A stretch of 64,000 nt of DNA from contig CM077823.1 of the NCBI GenBank assembly GCA_039720395.1, forward strand, positions 36,190,536 to 36,254,535. Direction: 5' to 3'. The DNA comes from Liquidambar formosana. Its lineage: Eukaryota > Streptophyta > Magnoliopsida > Saxifragales > Altingiaceae. The position numbers were made by a program, and so were the translations under genes. A model generated the notes under the pieces. That model saw only the letters and a list, made by a program, of their open reading frames with translations, was not told the DNA's origin and did no database searches. Below, piece after piece: positions 45,241 through 56,549 of this stretch. The number at the start of each line of letters is the position of its first letter. Position 1 is the first letter of the stretch.

Positions 45241-46679
45241 ATGTTAAGGTTTTTGGGACTCAATTCGACTGCGTCTCCATCCCCATCTCCGTCTCCGCCT
45301 TCGTCTCCTCCTCCTTCTCCCTTTCCTTGTCTACCAGAATATGGGCTCGAGAAATCTGTCTGTTTTTGGGCGTATAATTACAAGGCCCACCAATCCGAAT
45401 TCTACGTCTTTAATCTCTCACCCAACGAGGAGGAGGAGGAGGAGGAGGAGGAGGAGGAGGAGAAGAAAAGCGGGAAGAGAAAGAGGGAGACGACTGAGAA
45501 TTCGAAAGAGACGACGATACAAAGTCCTCGTCTTCACCAGCATGATGGCGATCAAACGGTAAAAATCCATCCTTTTTCGTCTTACGAACGCAGCATCCGT
45601 CAATGTTATATAGCCCTCAGCTGTGTCATCTACCACTTTGGCGGTTCCCACCAGTACTGCCGCAAAGTCCGTTGCTTGGATACCACTAGCCTCGAAAAGG
45701 GCTGGAAGAGAGTTCATCGGATGAGGTTCACAACGAAAAGCTTTATGTCATGGGCGGCATTGACCGCCGAAATCGTAATGAACAACCGCAAACGTGGGCT
45801 GAGGTTTTCGACCCCTGCTCGAAAAAATGGGAACCTCTTCCAGTCTTCCTCCTCCACTTGCACCTACTCCTGCGGATTCCAATTTCCTTTTTGCAGCGCT
45901 CGATGCTTCGAAAAAAAAAATCCTCGTCGGTTTTCCTAAAGCCAGAGTTGTTTATATGTGCGATGTGATAAACAAGTCCTAGGAAAAATCGAATCATGAT
46001 CTGATGACCAAAGCTGAATCCTTCCGCTCGCCGCCGACCTGTAGTAGTTGGCCAGACTCTGTATTAGTATGCAAATTTTGGCGAACTGCATGCCTGCTAT
46101 ATTTGGACTCGAATAAGTGGTTCATGGGTTGTGTACAAAAGTTCGAGAAGGAACAAGTGATGCAGCGGCCCAGAGATTTTGATTTCTATCATCTCGCTTC
46201 ACTTGGGTGGTGAAGAATTCTGTTTTATTTGGACCGAGGGTGAAACTCTCGTCGACCAACATCTCATGCAATCTCATTGCATTAAGATTTGAGTTTCTAA
46301 ATGCGTCGATTCGGAGGACCAAGGTACGTTGTGCATGAGTGCCCTTCTTTTCGGGCCGCAGGGCTATGGTGTGTTGAGTGCTGTTGTCGAGTCCTGAAAA
46401 TCTTATTGGATTGATCACGTCGTCACGAAGTAGGCTTTTCAAACGGCATGATACTGTAAGTAATAATCTTGATTTCCCAACTCTCCAAATTTTTTTTTTT
46501 CATAGTACGTAATGACTAAGTCCTAATTCATTTTTTGTGTGGGTTTTGGTATTGCAGGGATGGAAGGGTGGCAGCAGAACAATATTTGAAAGAAGAAAGT
46601 GCATCTAGCAGGCCACTGTTTGATATAGTAAGAAAGCTACTGAAGCACCATTCTCGGAACAGACTTGGTCAGAGCTGAG
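45241..46679 (+). pseudogene. Kelch-repeat protein pseudogene (multiple frameshifts)
   Basis: Kelch-like signatures occur in succession but in different frames. They are IYHFGGSHQYCRKV with LDTTSLEKGWKRVHRM (frame from 45241); EVHNEKLYVMGGIDRR with WAEVFDPCSKKWEPLP (45723 on, another frame); and FAALDASKKKILVGFP with ARVVYMCDVINKS and a TAG where the family would continue (45858-45980). Then DSNKWFMGCVQKFEKE follows, then EEFCFIWTEGETLVDQH after a further shift near 46211. At least three frameshifts and two stops rule out an intact protein. The N-terminal part holds a long Glu run. A possible donor (GTAAGT, 46455) and acceptor (46559) suggest a final small exon. Confidence 0.8.
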
Positions 46680-46984
46680 GCAAGAAATAAGCTTTTGGAG
46701 GGGGAGGTCAAGCTGAGTTTATCTATTCTCAATGCTTTATTACTCTTGGTTTAAGGTCGAAGCGGTTTCGTATATGCGTATCGGGAGGTTCTTCAGAATG
46801 CTTACACACCAAACAATCCCTCTCATATGCACTGGGTATTTACGGGACATAAATTCATTAGAGGTGGTCTTGAATGGAAGTAATGAGAGTTGAATCCAAA
46901 ATCTCTTATTTGGGAAGAGGTTTTGGATCATCTCTCTAGTTGATTTCTGTCCTATCAAATTGTTGCTTTTGTACATGTTTTATA

Positions 46985-47122
46985 AAGAGATTTATCTAAA
47001 TTAGTTATTGAGCAAGCGATCTCGTATTCATGCTTAGGAATAATCATTGATACTTATTTGTTGATATTAAAACATTTAAAGATAAGAGTAAATTCTACCA
47101 ATTGTTCGAAAAAAAAAAAAAA
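46985..47122 (+). mobile_element. SINE-tail family member
   Basis: ATTGATACTTATTTGTTGATATT, then GATAAGAGTAAATTCTACCAATTGT and an A run, matches the tails near 21.87, 47.61 and 52.50 kb. The 5' limit is uncertain. Confidence 0.5.
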
Positions 47123-47205
47123 GCCTCTCTACAGGAGAGAAAGGGGCAATTCTTACCAACCACCCAAAAAAAATAAAAAATAAAAAAATATGGGGGGTGG
47201 GGAAT

Positions 47206-47364
47206 AAAAGGGCGATTCAAACTTGGCCCAGTTCAGAAGCCAAAAGCCTCTAACTGATAACGGTCCAATTTTGCCGTGTGCCCCATTGAAAATGGGCCAT
47301 ACCAATCCTTGAACGTTGAAAGCATCCTTGACTGACAGGCCGGCTTGGTCCAAGCTTCTTGCGG
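47206..47364. repeat. Dispersed repeat, copy B
   Basis: Counterpart of the block at 40190-40362, with the same order of short matching segments. Confidence 0.65.
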
Positions 47365-47604
47365 GTGAAGATTTCACCAAATTTAGACTGACTTTACAAC
47401 TAGAATTTTGTTTTGTTTTGTCTTGGTTTTATTTCCTTTGGAGCAAAGCAAGATATTCATATACAATGATTTTATATATTTAGTGGGTTTGATGAAGATG
47501 GGTGTTTTTATGAGAATTCAAATCCAGGCATAGACTACATGGTAACGCCCGTAAAATTAATTTACGATTCAACCTTTTCTTTTTGTTTTTTATTTCTTCT
47601 GTTT

Positions 47605-47758
47605 GTGACAATTAGTAGAACTTACCTTTATCTATAACCATAATCCTAACATCAACAAATGAAAATCAATACTCTTTTATGGATTTAAACCTGAGATCAC
47701 TCACTGAACAAGTAAAATGTTTGCCGCTAGACTACCATGTAATCCGCAATCGACTATT
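47605..47758 (-). mobile_element. SINE-like element, near full length
   Basis: On the minus strand an A-box-like TGGTAGTCTAGCGGCAAAC is followed by a B-box-like TCAGGTTTAAATCC. Then comes the shared tail TTGATTTTCATTTGTTGATG with GGTAAGTTCTACTAATTGT. This joins a tRNA-like head to the tail family. No clear target duplication. Confidence 0.55.
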
Positions 47759-47759
47759 C

Positions 47760-48400
47760 GACTTGGATGGCATCTTCAACAACTAGAATTTGATAAAATT
47801 AGATGGAAATCTTAACACTTCATACAAAGAAGGAAATGAAAGGCCACATTTTTCATGCACCTAAGAAGCTGGAGTTCAAATACGGCCAGCCATTTATACA
47901 TCAAATAGTTGACATATTTAAAAGGTGTACCCTATTTAAGATATTGAACAGTATAATAAATCAGTATAATCAAAATGACATAAGCCATTTTTTTATTATT
48001 TATATTTATCCAAAAAAAATTTGACTTCTTCAAATGGTTTTGATTAAAACGTACTAGCAAGCTGACAGAAAATATTCAGAAGTACATAGCCTGAACCCAT
48101 CGAATCGTGCAATCTTGTTAGACCAATTAGTCTTCTATATCTAGCCCATTACACATTGACCTCTATTTCCCTCCCAATTAAAAAAAAAAAATTATAGGAT
48201 TTATATTAAAGAAGAATAATGCAGACCGTTTGTGACCAGAACAACGCGGTTACGAGAGAAATGAGTCCAAAAAAAAGGACAAAATCCCATGTCATAACAA
48301 AAACATCCACCCCTTAATTAATTAATTAACCCAATATTTAACTAATTAATCCATACCCTAAAACGCGTAAATCCTCTCTCTCTCTTAGATCTCCACATAA
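47760..48400. other. Promoter side of PADRE gene 1
   Basis: AT-rich, no gene. The last 60 bases hold ACGCGTAA and a short CT run immediately upstream of the PADRE start. Confidence 0.4.
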
Positions 48401-48434
48401 AATCTCCATTGAAGCGTATCCTTCATTAGTGCTC

Positions 48435-48968
48435 ATGGGAAATTGCAAATCATGCGAGTCAACGTCAGTCGCAACGGCGAAACTAGTCCTCCATGATGGA
48501 CAACTTGAAGAGTTTTCGAACCCAGTGAAGGTTTCACATGTACTGCAAAAACACCCTGCATGTTTCATATGCAATTCAGATGATATGGAGTTCAATGGCT
48601 TTGTTTCGGCCATTAATGGAGACGAGGAGCTTCAGCCCGGTCAGCTTTACTTTGTGCTGCCGATGAGTTGGTTGAGACATCCACTTCAAGCTGAGGACAT
48701 GGCTTCTTTGGCTGTGAAAGCAAGCTCATCTCTTATGAAGAGTGGGAAGAAGAGATATGGATGTAGTTGTAAAGAGGTGGATCAAGTGGCATTTACTGCC
48801 AGAATAGAAGTGAGGCCGAGTCAGATAGTGGCTGCGGGTAGCGGCGGCGGTGGCAGAGGGTTGGTGGAGAGGAGAAGACTGAGGAGTGGTGGCGGTGGTG
48901 GTGGCCGACGGCGTACCTTTACCACAAATTTGAATGTGGTTCTTGAGGAGGAAGCTTTGATCGAGTGA
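48435..48968 (+). CDS. PADRE (DUF4228) domain protein, copy 1
   Basis: The 177-residue single-exon protein starts MGNCKSCES. Gly2 fits N-myristoylation and Cys4 and Cys7 fit palmitoylation, which would place it at membranes. The PADRE core follows: AKLVLHDGQLEEFSNPVKVSHVLQ (split here as AKLVLHDGQ, EEFSNPVKV and SHVLQ), then FICNSDDM, then DEELQPGQLYFVLP and the ASLAVKASSSL helix. The C-terminal part is Gly/Arg-rich and likely disordered. PADRE genes are plant-specific and respond to pathogens and abiotic stress; the biochemical role is not established. The ATG at 48435 is chosen because MG.C is the family start; the frame extends only two codons upstream without an ATG. Confidence 0.92.
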   Translation: MGNCKSCESTSVATAKLVLHDGQLEEFSNPVKVSHVLQKHPACFICNSDDMEFNGFVSAINGDEELQPGQLYFVLPMSWLRHPLQAEDMASLAVKASSSLMKSGKKRYGCSCKEVDQVAFTARIEVRPSQIVAAGSGGGGRGLVERRRLRSGGGGGGRRRTFTTNLNVVLEEEALIE

Positions 48969-49317
48969 AGCTGGTGGTGTAATGGGTGGACAATTGAACC
49001 CTTAGAATTTAATTGTGTAGAATTTTTTTTGTTTGGCATGTTTTCATCGCCCCATGATTTTTGTTTAGAATTTAATTTTTCTTGTTGGGCATGTTTTCAT
49101 CGCCCCATGATAAAGGAGCTTTAGATCCTTGAAGAAAAAGAAAAAAAAACCAAACGTAGCACCGGCGAAACCTAAATCCACATGGAAGCCGGGCCGGTCA
49201 TCGAATGAATAGTTGTACTCTGTATAATTACTAATTTTATTGACGGTTCATGCATGACTCCTTATCATAATATCAAACTTGTTTATAACTATACTATAAT
49301 GAGTAATCTATTCTAAT

Positions 49318-49412
49318 GATCTTCGGGTTAGATGGCATGTCTTTCCCATATAGCTAGGGATGAGGGTTTTCGGAGGTTGTGACTGATTTTGACTCCGGGT
49401 GTATGAAATTGG
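49318..49412 (+). mobile_element. SINE-like head, copy 1
   Basis: GATCTTCGGGTTAGATGGCATGT and GGTTTTCGGAGGTTGTGACT with GATTTTGACTC resemble A and B boxes. The block is similar in order to 49736-49812. Confidence 0.4.
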
Positions 49413-49735
49413 ATATGTTACTAAGTCAAGTTCTAATCTATGTTACTATGAATTTGATTATGTTTATTATGTCAAGTACTAATAAACACACACTTGACCG
49501 GTTTCTACAAAGCCAAATAGGAGTAAAATCGAGTTGAGCTAAGCTAAGTTGAGAATTGGGTTGTTTGAGTTTGACTAGCTAGATTGAATTTGGGTCCCTC
49601 TAGACTAACTCAGTTGAGATCGCTCGATCAATTAGACCTCATCAAGCTTAGTTAAAGTTGGTTTGGTCAAGATTAAACATGCTCACAAGCTTAACCAAGC
49701 TTGTTAACTAAGATGAGGAAGTATTCGACAATGGT

Positions 49736-49812
49736 CCTTAGGTCTGATGGTACATATGTCCCATTTCAATAGGGGTGTGGGATTTGCAGAAGACTTGGTT
49801 TTGACTCTATGT
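49736..49812 (+). mobile_element. SINE-like head, copy 2
   Basis: TCCTTAGGTCTGATGGTACAT, then GGGGTGTGGGATTTGCAGA, then TTGGTTTTGACTC. It is a diverged match to 49318-49412, followed directly by the minisatellite. Confidence 0.4.
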
Positions 49813-49997
49813 AGGTGCGGGTGCGGGTGTGGGTGTGGGTGTGGGTGTGTGTTCTTATGTCGCTTAATCCATGTGGGTGCGGGTGCGGGTGTGGGTGTGG
49901 GTGTGGGTGTGTGTTCTTATGTCGCTTAATCCATGTGGGTGCGGGTGCGGTGTGGATGTGTGTTCTTATGTCGCGAGAGAGAGAGAGAGAGAGAGAG
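49813..49997. repeat. Compound minisatellite (about 62-bp unit) plus (GA)n
   Basis: Three units each contain GGTGCGGGTGCGG, a (GGGTGT) series, and GTGTTCTTATGTCGC; the first two continue TTAATCCATGT. The third unit has fewer GGGTGT steps and runs into a (GA)n stretch. Confidence 0.92.
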
Positions 49998-50849
49998 GAA
50001 GCATTCATATCCTTGCATGTTATACAGTTCAACAAACCTAATTTTTCAAATCCAAGGTAGTTAATACAACTACTCTAAATGCAAGATTGGCTTGTTGAGT
50101 GATGTGAAACCTAAGTTTAAGCTTGATTTGTATTACATGTGATGGTAAGTAGATGAGCTTGAACGACATCCAAATTTATTTTATTTTATTTTTTGTCTCT
50201 TTGAATGTGGACCCCACATATTTCTTTTTATTTTATTGTTGATGCCTAGGGAGAGATGGATGTATTTGTATTTTTCTCTAATTCCATGAATCCAACTAGA
50301 ATATATTTTTTTAGGAATTTTGGCTATATCCTCATGTCTGTATTCTTTACGTTTTGTTTAGAAATCGCATCTGAAGGCTTCCCTTAATAAGGCACGTAAT
50401 AAAGAATTTGATGAAAAGAAGGAGAAGATAGAAGAATAATAAAGACAAGATGAGGAGCTGAAAATATTTATGAATTGTACGTTGACAGTGCATATGGCCG
50501 GAGAACAAATTAAATTGAAAAGAAAAATATTGGTAGATCTTGGCTAATATTTAAAAATTCTGCTGAGTACCTCCAAATCACAAAATGATGGAGTTTAAAA
50601 ATCTTTTAGGGTAATGGATGGCAAAATAGTTTGGAGGTATTCTCTTCTCTTCATTTGTTCAATGAGCAATCTCAAGTTTAAGCTAATGGCAAAATATTAA
50701 TACATGTTTGCCGACTTTGGGAAAAAGGGTAAGTGATAAGGATAGATTCTACCTATTGTTAAAAAAAAATAATAATAAATGAAGAGAAAGGAGGGGGGGT
50801 TCATGTGAGGGTACAGGGCCTTGTGGCCTACTAGTACCCAACCAAGGTG

Positions 50850-50866
50850 GGGGGGGGGGGGGGGGG
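50850..50866. repeat. Poly(G) run
   Basis: About 17 G residues inside a SINE-like context (GGCCTACTAGTACCCAACC, then GTTTCAAATCCCCC). Length may be unreliable. Confidence 0.7.
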
Positions 50867-51549
50867 ACCTAGGGGAAGGTTTATGTTTCAAATCCCCCTG
50901 ATGTGAGGAAAAAGGAAGGAAGGAAAAAAATCCTCTTTGGGGTACATTCAAGTCTAATGGTAAAATATGCAGACAATGTAACATTTGAGTGAACCTTAAT
51001 AAAGAGTTTCGGCTCTACCTTCATTTTTTTCTTTTTTTTTTTCCTTTTTGTTTTTACATTGGAGAGATTTGATCCATAGACTACCCACACCTTAACCCCA
51101 CTCATGTGTAACTAGGCCACTGATAATTATATTAAATTAAATACTTATACAAAAAAAAAGGGAAAATAAAAAATAAAAAATAAAAAGGCCCCTTGTGGCC
51201 TCATTGCCTTATGAGGGTGGTGATAGGCATATTCTTATTTTATATGGGTTTCATGTGCCTCATAGATGAACATGTGTTTGTAAAATGATTATGTATATCT
51301 ACTAACACCCTAAGCTTAAATAAACTATGTACCCAAAATAGAAAAATAAAAATTTGACTACTGGAGATATATCTATATATACCTAAATGGCCTATTTTTT
51401 TTATTTTTTTATTTTTGGTGAAACTAAGTGGCCTATCACTTGTCAAAGGATGAAAGAAGGAGTTCCACTCATGGAAAGTAGATAAAGGAGAAAATGACAT
51501 TTTGGTGCAGGTGGCAAATATGTATGTGTTAAGGATACATATTGTCAAA

Positions 51550-51830
51550 TACTTTTTGGGGTCCACGGAGTCTAGAAATGTGAAAGAGCTCAAAGATTAG
51601 TCCAACAACCACAAACATAAGTAGGCTGCCGTTATCCCTTCTTTTCGATCAACCTCGAGGCTTCCCGGAAGGAAACACCACCGTTATCCACAGGCCGAAA
51701 GGTTACGCGTCGTCGAGAATAACGTGACCAGACGGAAAATGCACGGAAGGAGATGGAAATTCTCTGGCTTTTTCCATGAAAATTGATTAAAGAAAAAGAA
51801 ATTTGCACCCTGTAGATGTCACCACGCATG
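51550..51830. repeat. Duplicated intergenic block, copy A
   Basis: It shares with 54600-54895, in order, GGTCCACGGAGT, AGAAATGTGAAAGA, AGATTAGTCCAA, GAGGCTTCCCGGAAGGAAAC, CACGCGTCG or TACGCGTCG, ATAACGTGACC and AAGAAATTT. Offset is about 3.07 kb, same orientation. No protein or RNA family recognised. Confidence 0.75.
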
Positions 51831-52494
51831 ATTTGCTGTTTCCTCCACATTTCTTTACTAGCTTCTGTATAACACACAAACAACCCCCCAAAAAAATGTG
51901 AAAGCTAGAGTTAGGAATTTGTTGCTCCTTAATGAATCCGTTTGGATAAACTTTTACTTCTTATTTTTTTAATTTTGAAAGTAAAACTAAAAAAAGTTTT
52001 GAATATGAAAAATTTTGAAAATTGCTTTTAAAAATTGAGATAGTAAGAAATTTTTGTTACATCAACTTTTAAAAGTAACAATCAAAATTTTGCACTATGA
52101 AAAACTATTACAGAATAAAAAATTTCATTTGTTAACTTTTAAAAGTAAAAGGTAAGAGATAAAAGTTTATCCAAACTAACCCATAGATATTCATAAGACT
52201 CTTACGAAAGCGAACTTGGTCTTACCTTGCAGTATTGTGTGTGTGCATGTATGTGTGTGTGTGTGTTTAGGGTTTTTTTTTTATTTTTTTTTTTTGGCGC
52301 GGGGGGTGGTGTGTGTGTGTAAAAACAATTTAATAGTCTATATTGAATAAATTAGGAGTATAATTTAGGATGTGATTTATTTCCCCAAAGGTTAGTACTC
52401 CATAGTAAGCACACGCACCTAGGTGGAGTAGAAACTAAGAGTTTTGCAAATCCTACACATTTTTGTTTCTCTTTTTTTTTTTTTTCTTTTCCTA

Positions 52495-52562
52495 AAATAA
52501 TCGATATAATTTACCCATACCCCTCAATATCAACAAATAAGTATCAATTATACTCATATCGT
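52495..52562 (-). mobile_element. SINE-tail family member, inverse
   Basis: ATCGATATAATTTACCCATA, CCTCAATATCAACAAATAA and GTATCAAT form the inverse complement of the tail seen near 21.87 and 47.05 kb. Confidence 0.5.
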
Positions 52563-52824
52563 TTGGCTTTTAAAAAAAAATAATAATAATGAAGAAGAAA
52601 AAGAAGATGTTATTTAATCTTTCAAACTTGGGTTAGTATTAGACTAGCTCGGACAATATTTGATTTATTAATTGACAAATTATTGGATCTGTATCACAGG
52701 ACCGGTTTTGGGGGCAGGCGAGCAAGGCAGCCGCCTAGGGCCCCACATTTTGGTTCAAAAATGCAGGCCCCATTTAGGACTAATCCTTGTAGTAGGCTGA
52801 ATTGTTTTTTTTTTTCTTCAAATA

Positions 52825-53215
52825 GAACGGTTATTGCAACCCCTTAATTTTATTTGCATACCTTACTAATTTTTATTTATCAATGTTTTACCAAAAATAT
52901 AGAAAGTTTTTATGAAACTTTGTTACGTAATCCACTGGAAAACATCATTGTGAACAACTTTGTAGAATAAAGTTTTTCCAAAAAAAATTCTCGTTTAAGT
53001 TGATTTTTTTGATAATTTACCATCTATATTTAATTTTTGGCCAAAAAGTTCACTTAAATGAGAGATTTTAGAAAAACTTTATTATGCAAAGTTGTTCAAA
53101 ATGATGTTTTTCTAGTGGATTACATGGTTAATTTTTTAAAAAAACCTTTTATATTTTTTTAAAATCTTAAGAAATTAAAATCAGTGGGATGTACAAATAA
53201 ACTTTATGTTAGTAT
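52825..53215. mobile_element. Mutator-like MITE, copy 4 (decayed ends)
   Basis: The family interior is clear: AAAACATCATTGTGAACAAC, AGAATAAAGTTTTTCC, and the inverse TTATGCAAAGTTGTTC with AAAATGATGTTTTTC. The left end GAACGGTTATTGCAACCCC matches copy 1. The right end is poorly preserved and no 9-bp duplication could be assigned. Confidence 0.75.
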
Positions 53216-54599
53216 TAGGAAAAAAAATAAAAAAGGGTATAAAGAACCCCATTTTAAGAGTTCGTTTAGGGCTCCAAAAAACTTAGAACCGGTCCTGCCG
53301 TATCATTAACGAATTGATCAACCACAAATTCCGTACCATAGCTTAATTATCGAATTAAATCCGATTGACAATCCAATCCTTTTGACTCATTTGCAGATCT
53401 ATTTTCGGCTACTTTTTCTTTTCTTGAATTGCTTGGTAACTGGTATGTATCTCGAAATTTATTTCGGCGGCCCAAAAACTTTTACATTTGGGGCGCCGAA
53501 ATGCAGCTCCATATGGGCCCGATATAAGAATGATGTTTCCACCTAAAGGGGTTGAATTGGTTGACCTTTCCTGGGCAAGGGCTAAGATTTTTATGCCCAC
53601 GTGGCCACGTTGAGTAAAAATTTTAGAGATAAAGGTTGGTCTGCTTGACCTGGAAGACAAGTAGAGTTGTAAGTTGGTGCTTCCTAGTGTGAAAATTTTA
53701 GTTATGCTGCACCCCAAAAAAAAAAAAAAGGGTCATGGGGCCGACATATCACAAACTAGATTTGCCTAATGTTTGAAGTGGTATGAACCAAATGTCTCAA
53801 GTAGCATGATTAAATTTTGGTTCAAGTGAGAATCTCATTGCAAGCACATGAAGATGCCCTTTTTCTAGGTTCATGAAGTGGCGATCTTGTGAACCTTTTG
53901 GAGGTAGAATGTGAGTTAATTTTATAGGTTTTTAGGCTTTTTTGATTGTGTTCGTGTTTTGTAAGCTTTTTTGTTGTGTATTATGTCTGTTCTTTGTTTG
54001 TGTTAGCCATAAAAAGGAACAAAAAAAAAAAGAAAAAAGAAGTTAATATTATGGATATCTAGAATTCAGTTCGGTATGCAAAACAACGAACCCTTTTGGT
54101 TCACTATTGATTTTTTAATTGCCTTGATTCCCAAATTGCATTGGCATAATAGGAACAACACATTTTTTGGGGACTACACCTTGGCTTCATTTTTTTTTGT
54201 CATTTGTTTTTAGTACTTCATGTAATAACTCACTCGATCTCATGCACCTACACAAAATCGAAATCATGACATTCGAGAACCATTGACATTCCATGTGACC
54301 TAATGGACATTGACCAAAACTTGGTGTTGAGTAATTAAACCTTCTAACAAATACAACCTAAAGCTAATTAGCTTGCTTGTCCAAAAAAAAAGGGCATAAC
54401 CAAATTAATACACATTAAATTTGTTACTGTTATCCATTTAAGACCGAAGCCTCAAACTTGAATTATGGGTATAAAAGACATCATAAATTGAGAAGAGGAC
54501 AATAAAACAAAAGAGAAGCCAAAATAAAAATAAAATAAATAGGGTAATTAAAAGAGAAAGGGACAACTTTGGGAGAGTAGGCAAATAATTATGAACGTG
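53216..54599. other. Intergenic, no gene seen
   Basis: AT-rich sequence without a recognised feature, apart from short A runs. Confidence 0.5.
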
Positions 54600-54895
54600 T
54601 CAATGCCTTTGGGTCCACGGAGTGAGAAATGTGAAAGAAGTAAGATTAGTCCAAGCACCAAAAACAGAAAAAAAGGAATGATTAGTGCCCTTTTGTTTAT
54701 TTATTTATTTGTATATTCTTTATTTTCCCAAGTTTTTTGACCTCTGAGGCTTCCCGGAAGGAAACGGCACCGTCACGGCCAAAGGTCACGCGTCGAGGAT
54801 AACGTGACCCAAACACACAATGCACGAAACCGAATAGAAAATCCCTGGTTTTTTCATAGAAAAAATAATTGAAGAAGAAATTTCCACCATGGACA
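54600..54895. repeat. Duplicated intergenic block, copy B
   Basis: Counterpart of 51550-51830. It ends about 1.65 kb upstream of the second PADRE gene. Confidence 0.75.
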
Positions 54896-56340
54896 TAAAA
54901 TTTGGAAAACTGGTCATCTAAGCATGATTAATCATTCTTTCCTTCTCTTTCTTTTAGTCCGTATTCGTAAAATATGTTTTATGATTTCTTCATAAAATTT
55001 TAAAAAATAAAAAAGTTTTATGATTTTTTTTTTTCACTTATTTAAATTAGACACTAATCAAATTTATTTTAAACGTTAACTGATGCAGAACATACAATAG
55101 TCTTAACCATATTCCGAAAAATTGGTCGAATCATAAATTTGGATATCCTTGTTGGCATAAATAAAAAAAAAAATTACATTTATCTCTATCCAAACAAATA
55201 CATTTAATTGGTAGACAATTTTCAGTCTGAGTGTATTTTGATGTATTTTTCTTATTTCAAGGGTTTTCTTTTATAAGTTTTTTTATATAAAAGAAAGAGA
55301 AATGATACTTACACCAAGTATTCACATTAGTTAGCCGAATAAGCTGAATAGCGAAAATGACTAACATACCCCTTCACGCACAAAATATATATAGAGAAAC
55401 ACCCGTACTAAAATTTGAGTGGTAATTTATAAATATTCACTCCCGCCTATTTTAATTGAACAATTTGACTAAACACACATACTAAAGAGATGTATTTAAT
55501 GCAGTGACATACTGCTGAATTAGCTTTAACATTCTAGTTTTATCCTCCAATCATTTTGCCTCTACTTCAAGTTTATTTTATTTTGTATTATTAGTAATTG
55601 TGATTTTTAATATAGTAAGAGGTTTCTTGATAAACATTTTTTGGACATCAAAAAAAAAAAATAATAAAATACCATCAAACAAAGAGACAGATGGAATACT
55701 ACTTGGCTAGCTACTTGCAAATGTTCAGCCAAAATTCGGTAATAGGATAAAATATAAAAATTCATGTGGAATACTAATTGCAAATGTGCAGCCAAAATAT
55801 AGAAATGGGGGATGGGTCATCCAATTAAAGAACTGAAAACCATGCCAAATCCTCAAAAAACTAGGTGCCATTTCCTTTGAAGTGGCTTTTGTCCCGGCAT
55901 TGCAACAGAAGCACTTGTGCCAAAGCAGCAGCTCAGCTCCCCCGGGTCCCACTTTTTCAATCCCCCAACTCTATTAAAAAAAAAAAAAGAGAAAGAAATA
56001 AAGTAAATAAAATAAGATGAGATAATTTGTAAGTTACGAGGATTTAATCCTTTTCTCGCCTTCATTTATTTATTGATTTTTTATGAAATGATAAAAATAA
56101 ATATATGCACTTAGACAGAATCAAGACCAAGACCTCTAAATCCACATACCAATATACCACTAAGCCAAAAGGCAAAGTTAGCTTCAATTATTGTTACTAA
56201 TATATATACACCTCACTTGTTCTAATTTGTGTTAAAAATATAAATATAAATAAGGATATACCTTGAAAGTATTAAGATAATATGCTTAGCAAAAAACCAA
56301 AGAAAATATACATATTTAAATGGTTATATAGTCATTTAAG
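54896..56340. other. Intergenic upstream of PADRE gene 2
   Basis: No gene apart from the SINE-like remnant near 56.1 kb. The final part is the promoter of PADRE gene 2. Confidence 0.45.
56030..56178 (-). mobile_element. SINE-like element
   Basis: On the minus strand TTTGGCTTAGTGGTATATTGG resembles an A box, and GGTCTTGGTCTTGATTC resembles a B box about 35 bases later. No target duplication was found. Confidence 0.4.
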
Positions 56341-56455
56341 GTATTGTTATAGAGTCAATCTTGGTGTGGCAATGTGCTTGTCAATTCATTTCTTTCCCTA
56401 TAAATAACAATCCTTTCCCACATCCACCCCAAAACCATTTCTTTCCATCCATCCA

Positions 56456-56460
<5 letters not shown>

Positions 56461-56498
<38 letters not shown>
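56461..56498. repeat. (CT)n microsatellite in the PADRE 2 leader
   Basis: About 19 CT dinucleotides preceded by (CATC)n, ending some 50 bases upstream of the start codon. CT-rich leaders are common in plant genes. Confidence 0.95.
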
Positions 56499-56501
<3 letters not shown>

Positions 56502-56549
56502 AAATCTCACCCTAAATCTTCTCTCCCTCTCATACATACACATACCCAT

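Larger units (their letters stand above)
48969..51540. other. Intergenic between PADRE genes, left part
   Basis: No gene seen. It contains two related SINE-like heads (about 49318 and 49736), the GT/GC minisatellite at 49813-49965, a (GA)n run at 49975-49997, and a G run at 50850-50866. Confidence 0.5.

Noticed and set aside
45241..45939. A functional 232-codon gene in the first kelch frame
   Set aside because: Kelch motifs shift to other frames after codon 160, and the tail of this frame has no kelch resemblance.
49747..50060. Open frames through the GT/GC minisatellite
   Set aside because: They are open only because the repeat unit lacks stops; the products are Gly/Cys/Val runs.
50811..51110. 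A full SINE around the poly(G) run
   Set aside because: Weak A- and B-box-like words exist, but no tail or target duplication could be fixed, so it is mentioned only with the G run.
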